64,000 nt of DNA, taken from Dendrophyllia cribrosa. Lineage: Eukaryota > Cnidaria > Anthozoa > Scleractinia > Dendrophylliidae. Where the stretch lies: assembly GCA_024195265.1 (NCBI GenBank), contig JAJLRJ010000004.1:28346434-28410433 (forward strand). The letters run 5' to 3'. Under the pieces are notes generated by a model. The model made no database searches. It saw only the letters and a list, made by a program, of their open reading frames with translations, and was not told the DNA's origin. Position 1 is the stretch's first letter. Every line of letters begins with the position of its first letter. Of the stretch, positions 53,701 through 63,855 are shown one piece after another. The translations under genes and the position numbers were made by a program.

Positions 53701-56700
53701 GCAAGGCTTTCGATCTTATAAATCATAGCACCTTAGTCACGAAAATGAAACAGATCATTCATCAAGGTTCCTCATAGTATCATCAATTGGGTTATTGACT
53801 TCTTTTCAGACAGATCTCAGAGAATCAAACTCAGCAAAGACTGTCTGTCTGAGTGGGGTAAAGAACCATATGGAGTGCCTCAGGGGACCAAGTTAGGCCC
53901 CTGGCTTTTTTCCTCCTCATGATTAACGACTTGTCAGTCCCCAGCATCTTCAACGTGTGGAAATATGTTGACGACACTACGGGATCGGAGACCATACCCA
54001 AAGGCCAGCAGAGCAAGGCTCAAGATCTAGTGGACCTAATTCATGAATGGCCGAAGACAAATCTGTTTGAGATAAACTGCGAAAAGACAAAGGAACTCTC
54101 CGTCAGTTTCAGTCGTCAACGTCCACAGTTCCCAAGGGCGTGTATTGACAGAAATCTCATCGAATCAGTTCAATGCACAAAGCTACTTGGAGTTCTGATC
54201 AATGTTAACTTAACTTGGAACGACCACATTGAGGAACTCGTGAAGAAAGCATCTCGAAAACTCTACTTTCTCGTTTAATTGAAACGTGCGCAGATTCCAC
54301 CCGATGATCTCGTTACGTATTACTGCGCGTGTATTAGATTATCCTTAGACTATGCATGCCCAGTTTTTCACTATGCGTTACCCAAGTACCTGCAATTTGA
54401 ACTTGAGAGAGTACGAAAGAGAGCTCTTTCGTGTATTTTCCCTGGTGTTTCTTACTCCGAAGCTCTTAGTCTCGCTGGTGTTGACTCCATGAGAGCCCAC
54501 CACGATCAACTCACCAATCAACTTTTCCAATCAGTTATTAACAACCCATCCAATAAGATTTACAGTTTGTTACCAAAACCGCGCAGGAGCCTCGGCCCAC
54601 ATGAACTAATACTAAGAGATTTGCGGACACTTTATCAACAAGTGTAGCTCTATGTATTCACGTTTGCATTTTAGATTTTCAATTACAGTATAGTTATTAG
54701 TAACGTATTCTATTTTTTAGTTTAGGATAGTTTTAGAATTAAGTATTTTGTAAAGTTGCGCAATTCAGTTTATTCTGCAAAGTGACTTAATAAAACCCAG
54801 TCTATCTATCTCTATCTAGACACAGTTAATCAGTATTATTTTCAATATTTGTAGGTTTCCACTGCTGCTTATGTGATTTTTGGCTTCACAGAAGGCTACC
54901 AAAGAGTGTTGACATACACCTAAATCATAAAAGGTTGCTGTCGACGATTGGTGTTTGGTGTTTGGTCATTCATTACTCCCGGTGCATTCTGGGGAGGACT
55001 ATTGCTTGACGACGCTGTGTGTGTGACCGCCGTCGTGGTTCGCAGTATGCCTGCACCATACTCCCAAGATCTAAGATGGCGCGTTATATACCTCGGTCTA
55101 TCAGTTGAAGAGGCTGCGGTGTTCAATGACGGTAATGAGTACAGTAGTATTGCAAAAAGAAAAAAGCGGAAAAAACAAGCCAAAAAAAAAGCTTCATATC
55201 GCAAAAAATACACATTAATGAGATTAAAAGCCACGTGCGCTTTGAAAAGGCTTGCTGGGTTTTCGGTTTAGTGACTACGAAAAATATTAACTGCGGCAGC
55301 ACTTGGTGAGTTAACTGGGTTATTTTATTAGTAAGGGCCTGGTCGCACTACAGTCAAAAACAAAAATTAGCCGGTGCAAAATGACATAAAAACAAAAACA
55401 TTCCACAAAAAGAGTGTCCCAACGGAGCGGTTTCTTTTGTTTTCCTCGATTTTTGCACGGGCTAATTTTTGGTTTTGACTGAAGTGCGACCAGGCCCTAA
55501 CCCGGTTAAAATTCTTGTGTGTTTGTAATGAAATAACCGAGTTTATTTTTCTGAGCGGCTATGCTTCAGAAGGTTTAACTTTGAACGTAAGAAATCATGT
55601 TATCATTTGCTAGTGAGAGCGGCACAAAACTATACGATTAATGAGTGAAAACAATGCCTCTGCACGTGCATTTTACATATTGTTATTCCCTGCAAAACAA
55701 CATCGTCAAATGATCAAATTATAGGTTTTGTGGAGAACGTAAACACACGACGCGTTTCCTTTCTCTATTTGAAATTGTAACTCGTCCCTACGAAGGTCTA
55801 CAGATTTCTTGTTTTTTTTATTTATCGAGAATACCAAGGCAAATATCTGTGGACAGCGACTCGGCGGCCTCCATTGCCTCAGACGCAGAGAACGAGCGCT
55901 GCTATACCAGAATGCACCAGGAGTAATGAATGACCAAACACCAATCGTTGACAGCAACCTTTTTTGATTTAGGTGTATACTCCCTTCCAGTATTACTGTT
56001 TCTCTGTATGGGCTACTTAGAGCACTTTTCAAATGAGTGTCCAATATAATCTCACAATTGCTTGGGTTTTGCATTGCTACGCTTTGTGAAAAACCAATAT
56101 AAATATACTGTACCAATCGTGGCTTACTCACACGCGTTTTCCCGCGCTTGTCGCCGGCTACATGTATTTGCTTTGGGTTCTGATTGGTTCATTGGATTGT
56201 TTGTATCTGTTGTGATTGGCCAGAGTGACTGCTTTGGTTTTGGTTTTACAACACTCAAATAAAAAACTGCTCCAGACTGAATCACTGAAAAGCACGATAA
56301 GCTACATGTAATAACTTACCATGCTTTCAGCGTTATATAGCGCAGTTTTACAATTGAGTGTCGTAAAACCAAAACCAAGGTTATCACTCTGGCCTATCAC
56401 TGCAAACGTCCACAATCCAATTAACCAATGAGACCTCGAAGCAATACATGTCGTCGGCGCCAGGCGTGGGAAAGCATGCGCGAGTAAGTCATGATTGGTT
56501 TTGGTTTTACTTCTGATTGGTTGAGAAAGTTAACAAAGCGTAGCAATGCAAAAGCAAACAATTGCAAAATTACTTTCGACACTCAATTGAAAACCTCTCC
56601 CTGACCATTCGGTAATGTCAACAGTAAGTACATATAAAAATGGAGTATTTCTTACACTTGGTTTATTACCTGAGGTCCCACAAGAAATCCTCCAAAGAAA

Positions 56701-59700
56701 TATGTGTAGCTGGCCACCTACAGGAAGAAAAATCGCCGGAACAGATCATGAAACCTTAAACTATAGTAAAGACACCGGCCAAACCAATGCGGTATGCAGT
56801 CCAGTAATGGATCTAGGTGGATCTCCCCCCTCCTCATTTGGGTACCCCCCTTATTTAATGGGCACCCCCTCCCCCTCCCTCCCCCCATGCGATGTCTGCA
56901 GTCAGTGCGACGCACGTGATAACGCGCTAGTCTGGTCACTAACGTCTAAGACTGATTCTCAGACGGTCCGACGTCGCTCGCACTCCTCTCTTTCCCCGTC
57001 TGATGTCCTTTGTTTGAACGGGGGGACGGGAGGGTGGGAGGAGGGAGTGAGTGTGAGCGACCTCGGACCGTCTGAGAATCAGGCTATTAACGTCTTTGCT
57101 CTTGATCGGTTGCAAATAGCAAAATATGTTGGCTCTGATTCGTTAAGACACCATGTGAGAGTGCTTCTAATCATTTCCAGTAAAAACATGGCGACAGTGG
57201 AAACGGCTCGAGTCATTAAACTTTAACTTAAACATACCTGTAATAATGAAGGGCACTCGCGAATGGCAGTTCTTTTGAAATCTTCGGATACTTTCTCCTG
57301 GAAACGGTATATCGATAATTATTGTATACCAAACCAGTGGGTAGTGTTTTTCGCGCCCCCTGATTGGCTACTCAAACGCGGTATATCGGAATAGTTAACA
57401 ACTATTCACCGAAGTGGAGGTGGGTAGTGGTGGATATTTACCGAGCCGCGAAACTCGCAAAAGCAAATAATTAGTTCAAGTTTGGTTTTACTCAAATTTG
57501 ATAAGACAGCATCTTTCAGGACAAACTCAGTAGAGAGTTTAACAAACGAAAATATTAATACCAATCAATCATTTATTTCTTTTTGAAAGCACCGCTTTCT
57601 TGCCTGTTGTGCGAGTCTCTTTACACCGCTCACAGGCTTAGAGTAGGCTAGCAGAGCAGATCTTACCTGGTCTTGATTTCCGTCATAATAATCCCAAGCC
57701 AAACCTGTGAATAGATGTAATGATGGGCGAACGCTGAACTTTGTACACACTGAGAACAAGCTAACAACAACATGTTTAGAAGCGCTTAAACTAAATCAAA
57801 GTAAGAGATAGCTAACACAAAAATACATTGATATTCCCGCCAAAAATGTTTTGAATAAAGTAAGTGAATAAGAGGTTAGGGATATGTCTCTAAAGATCGA
57901 AAGAAATTAAAAAAAGAAAAAGAAGTGTTGACTCGAGGAACCTGCTAAATATGTTACATGCAGTACAAGAGTGCAAAGATTAAAAGTTACAGAAGCATAA
58001 TTACAGCGCTTATGTCCAGTGAAAACGGGCCCAACATAAACTCAAACATGAGCATAAGCGCAAGCATAAGGATCCGTCTTACGCTTATGTCAACGTTTTC
58101 ACATGACGCTTCAACTTATGCGTATTTCGCTAGTGGAAGCCAGGCTTAACCAAAAAAATCCTAAAAATTAGATTTAGTGGGGGGGTGGGGGGGTAGTGAA
58201 TAAGGAGGGGTGGGGCGCGGATTAAAAATGTTAGAGTCTGGGCGGGGGAAGGGGGTGCTGGATCAGCCACTAAAGACTAGGAAACTGAAGGTGATAACTT
58301 ACCAGTAAGGCGCAGGCATAACACACAGTGAGCTGTTGTCCAAGAGACCGAATAATCTTGAGAATACGACTTGAGTGCGTATCCCGTGATTAGATAACCC
58401 TGTAGAGGGAGCAACAAAAAGTGCTCTGAAGTCAAGATTAAGCTAGTTGCTTGGTTACGTTTTGGACTTGTTTCTTACCCACAAATACTAATATTTATGT
58501 ATCCCACAAGATATTCGCGTGGTCTCTTTCATTAAACTTAAATCCTGGCGAAAAGAAGACGCAAGCAGGAGATACAAGCTTGAGTACCCACTTGCGTTGC
58601 ATGGGTAATCAAAAAGAAAAAATCGCAAGTGCAGGCAAGCAGACACTGTAGTGGTCAAACGAAGCTGTAAGTCGACGCAAACTTTCATCTAAGTTTGGCC
58701 ACGGTTGTTTGGGTGACACACATGTGCCAAAAAGGTCCGCATAGTGAACCTTACGGCAGATCCAGATTTGCTTCCCAGTTGGGGCTCTGTAGTAAATAGG
58801 ATGGGTTGAAAATATTTCATAAAAAATTGCGTTGCCTTAATCATTTTCTTTAAACAAAAAGGAGAGATGGCGCTATTTTCCCCTTGTTTCTTCTCTATGT
58901 TTAATCTTTTTCCTTGTTTTTGTCTTTTGTTTTCTCGTTGCCACGTTCACGACTTACCACATTCAACATAAACATGAGGATGACAGTGACAGCTTGTGGA
59001 CCACCAAGTTGAAGTAATAAGTATGCTAAAACAATGTTAACCACGGAGTGAACACAGGACCAACCTAACAACAAAATATATATTATCATCTATACCCTCT
59101 ACTCCATGGCTCTATGACCTTGATAAGGTGGAGTACAGCTGTAGTTTGAGAATCTCCCTGGAGCTCTGTTGGCTTGGAATTATTCCCGTGGTAGCTCCAA
59201 CATTGCCAGATCCTTTTAGACTGTTAGAGATCAGTGTAACAAAAGCCTTAACTACCCATCACCTCAAGAAAAGTCATTAGGAAGCTTTAGTAACCACGAC
59301 GGCGACGGCAGCGAAAACGGTAGAAAACAATAGGTTTAATGAGCGAAAACAATGTCTCTGTGCGTGTGTTTTAGCCTTTTTTACATTTCTTTAACGTTCC
59401 CTGCAAAACAAAAATGTCAAACGATCAAACTATAGGTTTGTGCGACGAACGTGAACATACGACGGTTAATTTTCCTTTTTATATTTGAACTTGAAAGCTG
59501 TCTCTACAAAAGTCAGCTCCTGGACAATTCAGTCACATTAGCAATGTAAACAAATTCGAACGATTGTAAAGAAGTTTAAAAGAGCGCAAATTCATTTTTC
59601 GAGTGACGTTTTCCTTGCCGTTGCCGTCGTGGTTGCTTCAGCTCTCTTTTACAGTAGTAAGCGAAACTTGTCCGCGCCCTTAATCGATGCAGCACTTGGC

Positions 59701-61965
59701 GCTCAAGGGGACCCTACAGTGGTGGATCCAGGGGAGAGGCCCGGCCCGGTGGGAGGGGGGGGGGGGGGGGGACCTCTCCCCCTACTTATCTCGAAAATTA
59801 TTTTCTTTCTCTAACATTTTTACTCTGCCCCCACCCCTCCCTGCTCTGAGGAAATTCTTAAGGTCGAAAATTGAAGAAGTGGACCAAACAAACCCACACA
59901 ACATGTTGGAAGTAACCCCCCCACAACATCCCACTGGAATCACACAAAACTATACTTATGGCTTTGTTAGACAAAAAAATCAAAAACGTGTTTCAACCAC
60001 GACAAGTCACCACAAAATTTCTAACTTAAAAGCATCCTCACATTGCAAATTTAATACCCCCCCCCCCCCCCCAACTTGGGTTCTCTCTCCTCCCAAACTC
60101 CCTTCCAAGGGTGGCAGTTAGCAGTTATATTGAAAGCACAAGTTGCCTTGTCTTATAAGGACACAACATAATATAACTTAATATGTTGAACACATGCCCA
60201 GATTTAAATTGTACTAGCTGAGTGATGAGTGAAAATGTTACAGACTGAAATTTTTTTTTCAGTTCTTTGGGTCTTTTTGCAAGAAAATACACCCCTCCCC
60301 CCCCCCCCTCCCCCCTTCCCCCTTGATCCACTACTGCAACAGTTCTGGTAACCCTGTTTAAAACCCTGTTAGTTTTAAACTATACATCCAAATAGGGTTA
60401 TCTTTCTCTTCTGACAACTGTAGTATTATTAAGCCACCTTATCACAAAGCTCCATTTATAAAAGGAGATGGTGCCAGCTCCTTCATTTCACACCTTTTGG
60501 GTGTGAAATGCAAATTTAGGTGTCTTTCAGCCATGAAACATGGTTTTTAAGAGCGACTCCTATAAAATAACAAAATTCGCTTCAACAATCATGAATGCAT
60601 CAGATCTTGCCTAAGTTCATAAAGACTTTGATATAATGGTAATGTTTTTCAAAATTTGGTCAAATGGTAATGAGGCACATTGTTCGTTTTAGTGGTTGAT
60701 TGACAACTGAAGGAGATGAGAATGGCCAGGTCAGGGCCGTCAGCCCCCTTTTATACCGAAAATTCCAATTTTACTAATTTTACTTTCCACCTGCAATAAT
60801 CCGTCAACCTCGTTCCCAGGGTCTCTCATCTTCCCGCTCCCTGGAGCTCGCGCCAGGGGGCGGGAAGAAGAGAGATCCTGGGAACGATGTTGCTAATCAG
60901 TGTCGCCAATTAGAGCGTGACAAGAAAAACAAAACATCTTTTAACAGTCCGAAACATGTATAAGCGGACACCCTCGGGATCCTCGCTAGTGTCCGCTTAA
61001 TAGAGTGATCCGCTGCATACGGGTTCGTTTTACAGTAAATATGGGAAGAAAATTTAGGGATCCAATCAGCTGTTCTCAACCAGAAGCTCATAATACGTGA
61101 TAAGTTTCTGTCTCCACTTAATAGAGGGTTTCCGCTTTAATAATATATGGTAATTATTTGAGTGATGTTATAAATATACACGATATAACAATGTAACTTA
61201 CCAAAACAAAAGAAGGCCATTCCAACGCCACAAACGGTGACACAGACGTTCTATAAATGCAGATAAATTGTCATTCAAATTTAAATTGGTATTAAATTAA
61301 AACCTGACACACGGACGCAATGCCAAAAAAATCCATTACGTTTACCACCTGAACAGTCGCATTCTTCCGGTAACAGAAAGTTCTATAAACAAACGCCAAA
61401 GGGAGACCTGAAAGAATGGGGGCAGAGATCATTAAAACATTGCAAAAAGTGCATTCAATAACAAATTGAAGTAATTTACTTCGTAGTTTTTGTAGTCATG
61501 GTCACAGCCATTTCGTGCTGCGCCGATTATGTCATCGCAATCGTTTGTAACTTTCAGCTGAACTTTACATTGATCTTTCGATTTTAAAACTACAAGTGAA
61601 ACAAATCCTTTATCTCTTAAAAACTGATGCTCAATAAGGCGGTATTTGAGCTATATTAAAGTTCAAATATTTCGAGGTTTAGTCGTTTAGTAAAATGCTA
61701 TCGAAACCATCTAGTCCCGAAACTATCCATCCTTGAAATGCTTTTCGGTTCACGTATTTTATGGTCAGGGTTCACTGAATGCTGCGCGTTAAAGCTCACG
61801 ACATATATCAGCCGTTTATACTAGAACGAGGGATATGTACAAAAAATTATTGGATCGATACTCACCGGACAATAAGCTGACCGTCAGTCGAAGAACGGGT
61901 TCCGCAACTCCAAACTTCCGTGCTACAAATCCGAAAACATTTCCAATCTCGCTACTTTCAGCCAT
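43725..61965 (-). CDS. LPCAT3: Lysophospholipid acyltransferase 5 (MBOAT family), complete, 16 exons
   Basis: ER multi-pass acyltransferase that loads acyl-CoA (often polyunsaturated) onto lysophosphatidylcholine and related lysolipids. Exons 5' to 3': 61866-61965, 61349-61407, 61202-61250, 58958-59064, 58303-58399, 57667-57704, 57238-57297, 56670-56717, 52566-52639, 51209-51317, 49991-50077, 46491-46610, 45708-45754, 44985-45132, 44349-44507, 43725-43865. All have AG/GT borders, phases agree throughout, and the total is 1443 nt (480 residues plus stop; human LPCAT3 is about 487). Key matches are GLAWDYYDGNQDQ, YFFGGFLVGPQ, ITDEYD, SGLGYNG, the MBOAT Asn region SFNLNTNQW, and RYLYKRLRFLG followed by ALWHG with the catalytic His. 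About eight hydrophobic segments are scattered along the protein. The C-terminus lacks the dilysine ER signal I recall for vertebrate LPCAT3. Introns are packed with repeats. Confidence 0.94.
43946..43981. other. Perfect 17-bp-arm hairpin
   Basis: attattcactaatctgc, loop tt, then its exact complement, in the last LPCAT3 intron about 80 nt upstream of exon 16. Confidence 0.85.
44349..44507 (-). CDS. LPCAT3: LPCAT3 exon 15
   Basis: 53 codons, LLGLCCRVVQKPFTALPLFV then two hydrophobic stretches and RRLDYTHK. Weaker sequence match but correct phase, hydrophobicity and position. Confidence 0.82.
44985..45132 (-). CDS. LPCAT3: LPCAT3 exon 14 (catalytic His)
   Basis: Encodes RYLYKRLRFLGSKVISHFIT then LFFVALWHGIAPGFFLCF and EFVIIVMEQQ. 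The WHG His is the MBOAT catalytic histidine. Confidence 0.95.
45370..45600 (-). mobile_element. tRNA-derived SINE fragment of another family
   Basis: Minus strand has gcgggttcgaatcccggccg (B box) but no convincing A box upstream, so the head is truncated. The body differs from the SINE at 53337. Confidence 0.65.
45708..45754 (-). CDS. LPCAT3: LPCAT3 exon 13
   Basis: 47 nt encoding HVIDSFNLNTNQWMF. The acceptor after gctag keeps the frame; the nearer tatag would put a stop in frame. Contains the conserved MBOAT Asn region (TNxW). Confidence 0.92.
46491..46610 (-). CDS. LPCAT3: LPCAT3 exon 12
   Basis: 40 codons, EGSCIISGLGYNGRSNDGKV then RWDGCSNVHLLLFE and TAYTFQ. It matches EGVCILTGLGFNG...KWDACANMKVWLFE. 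Acceptor gaatag, donor gtatca. Confidence 0.94.
46695..46850. mobile_element. Palindromic MITE (ggttgttcaaaaggtgg family), copy 1
   Basis: Ends ggttgttcaaaagccgggtg and ccttttgaacaaccgg; interior of inverted gatagcgctatcca motifs. Confidence 0.85.
47594..47745. mobile_element. Palindromic MITE (ggttgttcaaaaggtgg family), copy 2
   Basis: ccccggttgttcaaaaggtg and caccttttgaacaaccgggc ends; better preserved than copy 1. Confidence 0.88.
48034..49142. mobile_element. TIR element (ggctgcaaataacggc) with a nested MITE
   Basis: ggctgcaaataacggccggt at the left and gccgttatttgcagcc at the right, with inner tgtccggtca-type repeats. The MITE at 48272-48735 is inserted in it. The 48848-49417 minus frame is not credible: it crosses the element border. 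Confidence 0.75.
48272..48735. mobile_element. MITE with ggccccgtccacac ends and TAA flanks
   Basis: ggccccgtccacacatgtac and its inverse at the right end; TAA on both sides (48269-48271 and 48736-48738), as for PIF/Harbinger MITEs. acgtgtggac is repeated inside. Confidence 0.88.
49371..50024 (-). repeat. Exon-derived minisatellite (LPCAT3 exon 11 end + donor), 16 units
   Basis: Units are mostly 44 bp, with 29-bp units at the left end. On the minus strand each holds the exon 11 end (ATGAAGTACCAGGCAGTGTG and on to AATAGCT) followed by gtaagta. The rightmost unit is the real exon; the 15 others lie in the following intron. Variants are few (tacatc for tacttc, one acaat, one acagtt). Confidence 0.93.
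49991..50077 (-). CDS. LPCAT3: LPCAT3 exon 11
   Basis: 29 codons starting QKSFLYKLCYSIATTKVSVM and ending KYQAVWLIA before gtaagt. Aligned to ...YKYVTCWLVTEG. The last 34 nt plus the donor recur 15 more times downstream in a minisatellite. Confidence 0.92.
50397..50745 (+). repeat. ~107-bp tandem repeat, about 3 units
   Basis: Units combine aaggggacacttctcctggt and ttgtaattatcacctctatt. Related to the aagcggacac MITE family. Confidence 0.8.
51209..51317 (-). CDS. LPCAT3: LPCAT3 exon 10
   Basis: Encodes IIAGLQRFSLGLIYLTVYTV, then SFLITDEYD. Aligns with the KRLSLGLFYLVGYTL...LLTEDYD block. Phase 1 in, 0 out. Confidence 0.93.
51932..51978. repeat. G-rich minisatellite
   Basis: Three units of ggggtgggggac in an LPCAT3 intron, a sequence able to form G-quadruplexes in principle. 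Confidence 0.85.
52111..52437 (+). mobile_element. Poly(A)-tailed retrocopy with 13-bp target duplication
   Basis: Flanked by AGATATAGCTCTC (52098-52110, 52438-52450); the duplication partner at 30720-30740 has one site. The insert has two A tracts (about 22 each), the second preceded by aatcaataaagctctgtccg. This is LINE-mediated retroposition; the source transcript is unknown. Confidence 0.92.
52566..52639 (-). CDS. LPCAT3: LPCAT3 exon 9
   Basis: 74 nt encoding FPIKKYLALIEGNLIDKKDD then ASISR with the next base. It aligns with FSxxxYxxLVxGxLID. Acceptor tttttag, donor gtgaat. A second copy is at 30843-30916. Confidence 0.92.
52853..53132. mobile_element. MITE, GTGTCGTAAAACC family (copy 5)
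   Basis: Ends agcacttttcaattgagtgt and actcaattgaaaactgct, the best-preserved terminal repeats of the family in the window. Confidence 0.85.
53337..53595 (+). mobile_element. tRNA-derived SINE (copy 2)
   Basis: Head caggggtggcgcagtggtga and gggttcgacccccgg, then the same body as copy 1 (tactccggttttcccctctc) and an AT-rich end with aaataaatttgatttgat. Full length. Confidence 0.9.
53640..54815 (+). pseudogene. Defective LINE reverse transcriptase and 3' end
   Basis: Frames give FRKAFDLINHSTLV, WKYVDDTTGSETIPKGQQS (the xADD box as YVDD), LLGVLINVNLTWNDHIEE and YACPVFHYALPKYL. There is an in-frame TAA at 54276-54278 and damage before 53919. It ends in ctatctatctctatct, a LINE tail. Non-functional. 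Confidence 0.88.
54917..55975 (+). mobile_element. Tc1/mariner-like non-autonomous element
   Basis: Ends cacctaaatcataaaaggtt and aaccttttttgatttaggtg; TA on both sides (54915-54916, 55976-55977). The duplication partner near 31140 is an empty site. 55048-55120 starts a transposase-like HTH (MPAPYSQDLRWRVIYLGLSV) that soon runs into unrelated sequence. Confidence 0.88.
55335..55497. mobile_element. MITE (gggcctggtcgcact) nested in the Tc1-like element
   Basis: gggcctggtcgcactacagt and actgaagtgcgaccaggccc ends, TAA flanks at 55332-55334 and 55498-55500. Confidence 0.88.
56021..56271. mobile_element. MITE, GTGTCGTAAAACC family (copy 6)
   Basis: Duplication partner of copy 3, without the internal insertion that splits copy 3. 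Confidence 0.75.
56342..56597. mobile_element. MITE, GTGTCGTAAAACC family (copy 7)
   Basis: Duplication partner of copy 4; ends about 70 nt left of LPCAT3 exon 8. Confidence 0.75.
56670..56717 (-). CDS. LPCAT3: LPCAT3 exon 8
   Basis: 16 codons, VASYTYFFGGFLVGPQ, the MBOAT signature FxxGxxxGPQ. Acceptor cctgtag, donor gtaata. A second copy exists at 32406-32453. Confidence 0.94.
57238..57297 (-). CDS. LPCAT3: LPCAT3 exon 7
   Basis: 20 codons, EKVSEDFKRTAIRECPSLLQ, matching the AIRGVPSLLE block. Acceptor tttccag, donor gtatgt. Confidence 0.92.
57667..57704 (-). CDS. LPCAT3: LPCAT3 exon 6
   Basis: 38 nt encoding GLAWDYYDGNQDQ, aligned to GLAVDYFDGGKDQ of human LPCAT3 from memory. Phase 2 in, 0 out. 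Confidence 0.92.
58303..58399 (-). CDS. LPCAT3: LPCAT3 exon 5
   Basis: Encodes GYLITGYALKSYSQDYSVSW then TTAHCVLCLRLTG, matching the LLAGYY...YDIKWTxPHCVLTLKLIG block. Confidence 0.92.
58958..59064 (-). CDS. LPCAT3: LPCAT3 exon 4
   Basis: Encodes GWSCVHSVVNIVLAYLLLQL, then VTVILMFMLNV; two membrane segments. Phase 2 in, 0 out. Confidence 0.88.
59717..60336. mobile_element. MITE with cagtggtggatccagggg ends
   Basis: cagtggtggatccaggggag and ccccttgatccactactg; contains poly(G) and poly(C) runs. hAT-like ends; relative of 39551-39802. Confidence 0.75.
60337..61201. other. LPCAT3 intron 3, repeat debris
   Basis: Contains an inverted gttcccagggtctctcatct / agagatcctgggaac pair (about 60810-60885) and aagcggacac MITE remnants (60960-61140). 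No exon seen. Confidence 0.4.
61202..61250 (-). CDS. LPCAT3: LPCAT3 exon 3
   Basis: 49 nt encoding NVCVTVCGVGMAFFCFG, a hydrophobic membrane segment. Acceptor ttatag, donor gtaagt. Confidence 0.85.
61349..61407 (-). CDS. LPCAT3: LPCAT3 exon 2
   Basis: Encodes GLPLAFVYRTFCYRKNATVQ, aligning with the GYPFALFYR segment of vertebrate LPCAT3. Phase 2 in, 0 out. Confidence 0.88.
61866..61965 (-). CDS. LPCAT3: LPCAT3 exon 1 (start)
   Basis: ATG at 61965 opens MAESSEIGNVFGFVARKFGV, then EPVLRLTVSLLSG, matching the start of LPCAT3 (xxLRLxxSxxxG). Donor gtgagt. No upstream in-frame extension is needed to reach family length. Confidence 0.9.
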
Positions 61966-63100
61966 TGACACAGCATAAATGGGCGCGTGTGAAGACTCTC
62001 CGAATATTACGATCAGCTATGCGGCTTGTGTAATCGCCTGACTAGACTTGAGACAAAATCAAAACACGTATGAACAGAACAGCATGATCAGGCTTGTAAC
62101 AGGACTTGTCTTTCAGTTTCGCGCGCGCTGGTGTTGTTTTGATTTGTCACGCAATTCTGTCTGTGATGCAGTTTTATATGGTAAATATGACTAATAAGGC
62201 AAATGTTTCAAAGCTTGAGATAGAATAACCATTGAAACTCTGTAATTTACAGTGGACAGATGTAAGTAACGCCACTTAATAGCCTTCTGGATACGCGAAA
62301 GTAAGTCACACACGAGCCTTTGTTGCCAGATTGAGTCGCTATAAAATTAACTAATCTGTTAAACATTAACGATGTTTGTATTAAGGAACGCGTGCTAACC
62401 CGCGATCAGGCGCTCTTTTATAATCAGTCATCAAAGTGCTTAGACATATTTCAACATATTATTTTCAACGAATACTAATTTATTTTCTCTTTCTCTTTTC
62501 CACATGGATATAAATGATCGCAAGTGTCTCTTCACTTTCTTTACATACACTTTTAATAACTATAATAACGAATGCGCGAAAGTCGGCGGCAGGGCGCGGG
62601 AAGAGAAAAAGAGTGACTCTCTTTTCCCCTCCTCTCCGTGCTCCGCCGACTTTCGCTCCGAAATTAAGAGCGCCTGCAATTGCAGATTAGGTATCACCGG
62701 GTTGAATTGACCATTGCACGCCGCCAAGTTTGCGTCTTTGAGATGTTTTCTGGTCCTCCTTTCGTGTTTTTTTTTCAAACCTTTATTTATCGGGGGAGAG
62801 AAACGAAAGCATCGTGAACGCCAGTAAGTAGTGTTTAGCTGGAATTATCGCCTGAATCTGGAAGTTTTTTTATGTTATTTTGAGAAAACGATCACACATA
62901 ATGCAAAGAATCCCTCGGCGGGGGGATTCCCACATAAAAACGGACGGTGAGAATTTTTTATGGGTCAAGATTTCTAGATTGGTAACCTGAGCTAAGGGAG
63001 CTAAAATCTAAAATGAGAACCGTTAGAATTGTCGCGGAACCTTTAAGGGTATTAAGCTGAAAAAATATGACGGAATATGGCGTCGATAAAATCCGGAACA
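61966..63100. other. LPCAT3 upstream flank
   Basis: Should hold promoter and 5' UTR (minus strand). I see no clear TATA box. Around 62575-62655 cgaaagtcggcgg and ccgccgactttcg form an inverted repeat. Confidence 0.4.
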
Positions 63101-63104
63101 CGGA

Positions 63105-63172
63105 ACATTCCGGAACAATCCGGAACATTCCGGAACATCCCGGAACATTCCTGAACATTCCGGAACATGAAA
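63105..63172. repeat. ttccggaaca short tandem repeat
   Basis: Six or so near-identical attccggaac units. Confidence 0.9.
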
Positions 63173-63287
63173 AGTTATAACAATTATTATAAAAAAATTA
63201 AAATAATTAACTAACCAATAAAGAGAAATAAATAAATAAAAATAAAATAAACTGGTATCATCTCTGAATATGAAAAAAAGTATCTCT

Positions 63288-63855
63288 ATTCTTGGTTTTC
63301 ACTTACGTCATATCAAAATTCAAAAGCATTAAACAATAGATTTCGATTCCAAAATGTTTATGGAATTGTAGAGAGTTTAAAACTACACATCTTGGCCAAA
63401 TGTTGAAGCGCAAAAACATTTTGTTCAATAGTTACAGGCGAACGAGTATTAGACATTTTTAGTAAGAAATGTATGGAGCGGCCATCTTGGTGCCCCACTC
63501 CGCAGGGGCACCAACATGGCGGCCAAAAATTCGAAGTCTTAATAACACCAAAAATCTCATCACAAAATATTGTATTCACTATAAGTGCCATTTAACCGGC
63601 TTTTAAACATCTATAATACAAAAATAACTTTCAACTTGTTCAATTTTGTTTATTTTCACGGCTTATCTGAAATAGCGTGACGAATTGCGTGACACGTTTA
63701 AAACCTTTATAAATCGGAAGCAAAACATCGTTAAAACCTGAAACTTTTTGTGAAAGATTATAACACTGGAATGCACATACCATGTTAGAAACAGCCTTGT
63801 AGGACGTATACTTTAGAATTTTGAATTGTTATGACGTCATGTGAAAACCAAGAAT
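63288..63855. mobile_element. TIR element, ~570 bp
   Basis: attcttggttttcacttacg and gtcatgtgaaaaccaagaat are inverted, with further inner similarity (tcaaaattcaaa / ttttgaattgtt). The minus-strand frame 63358-63591 lies inside it and has no known domain. Confidence 0.8.

Larger units (their letters stand above)
52031..56902. repeat. Parental segment of the LPCAT3 exon 8-9 duplication
   Basis: Same-orientation partner of 30645-32662. It is longer because it gained private insertions: a poly(A) retrocopy (52111-52437), a MITE/SINE/LINE cluster (about 52818-54880) and a TIR element (54917-55975). Confidence 0.8.

Noticed and set aside
56615..57226. 203-codon plus-strand frame
   Set aside because: It is antisense to LPCAT3 exon 8 and runs through low-complexity and repeat sequence; the similar plus frame at 32351 is the same duplication.
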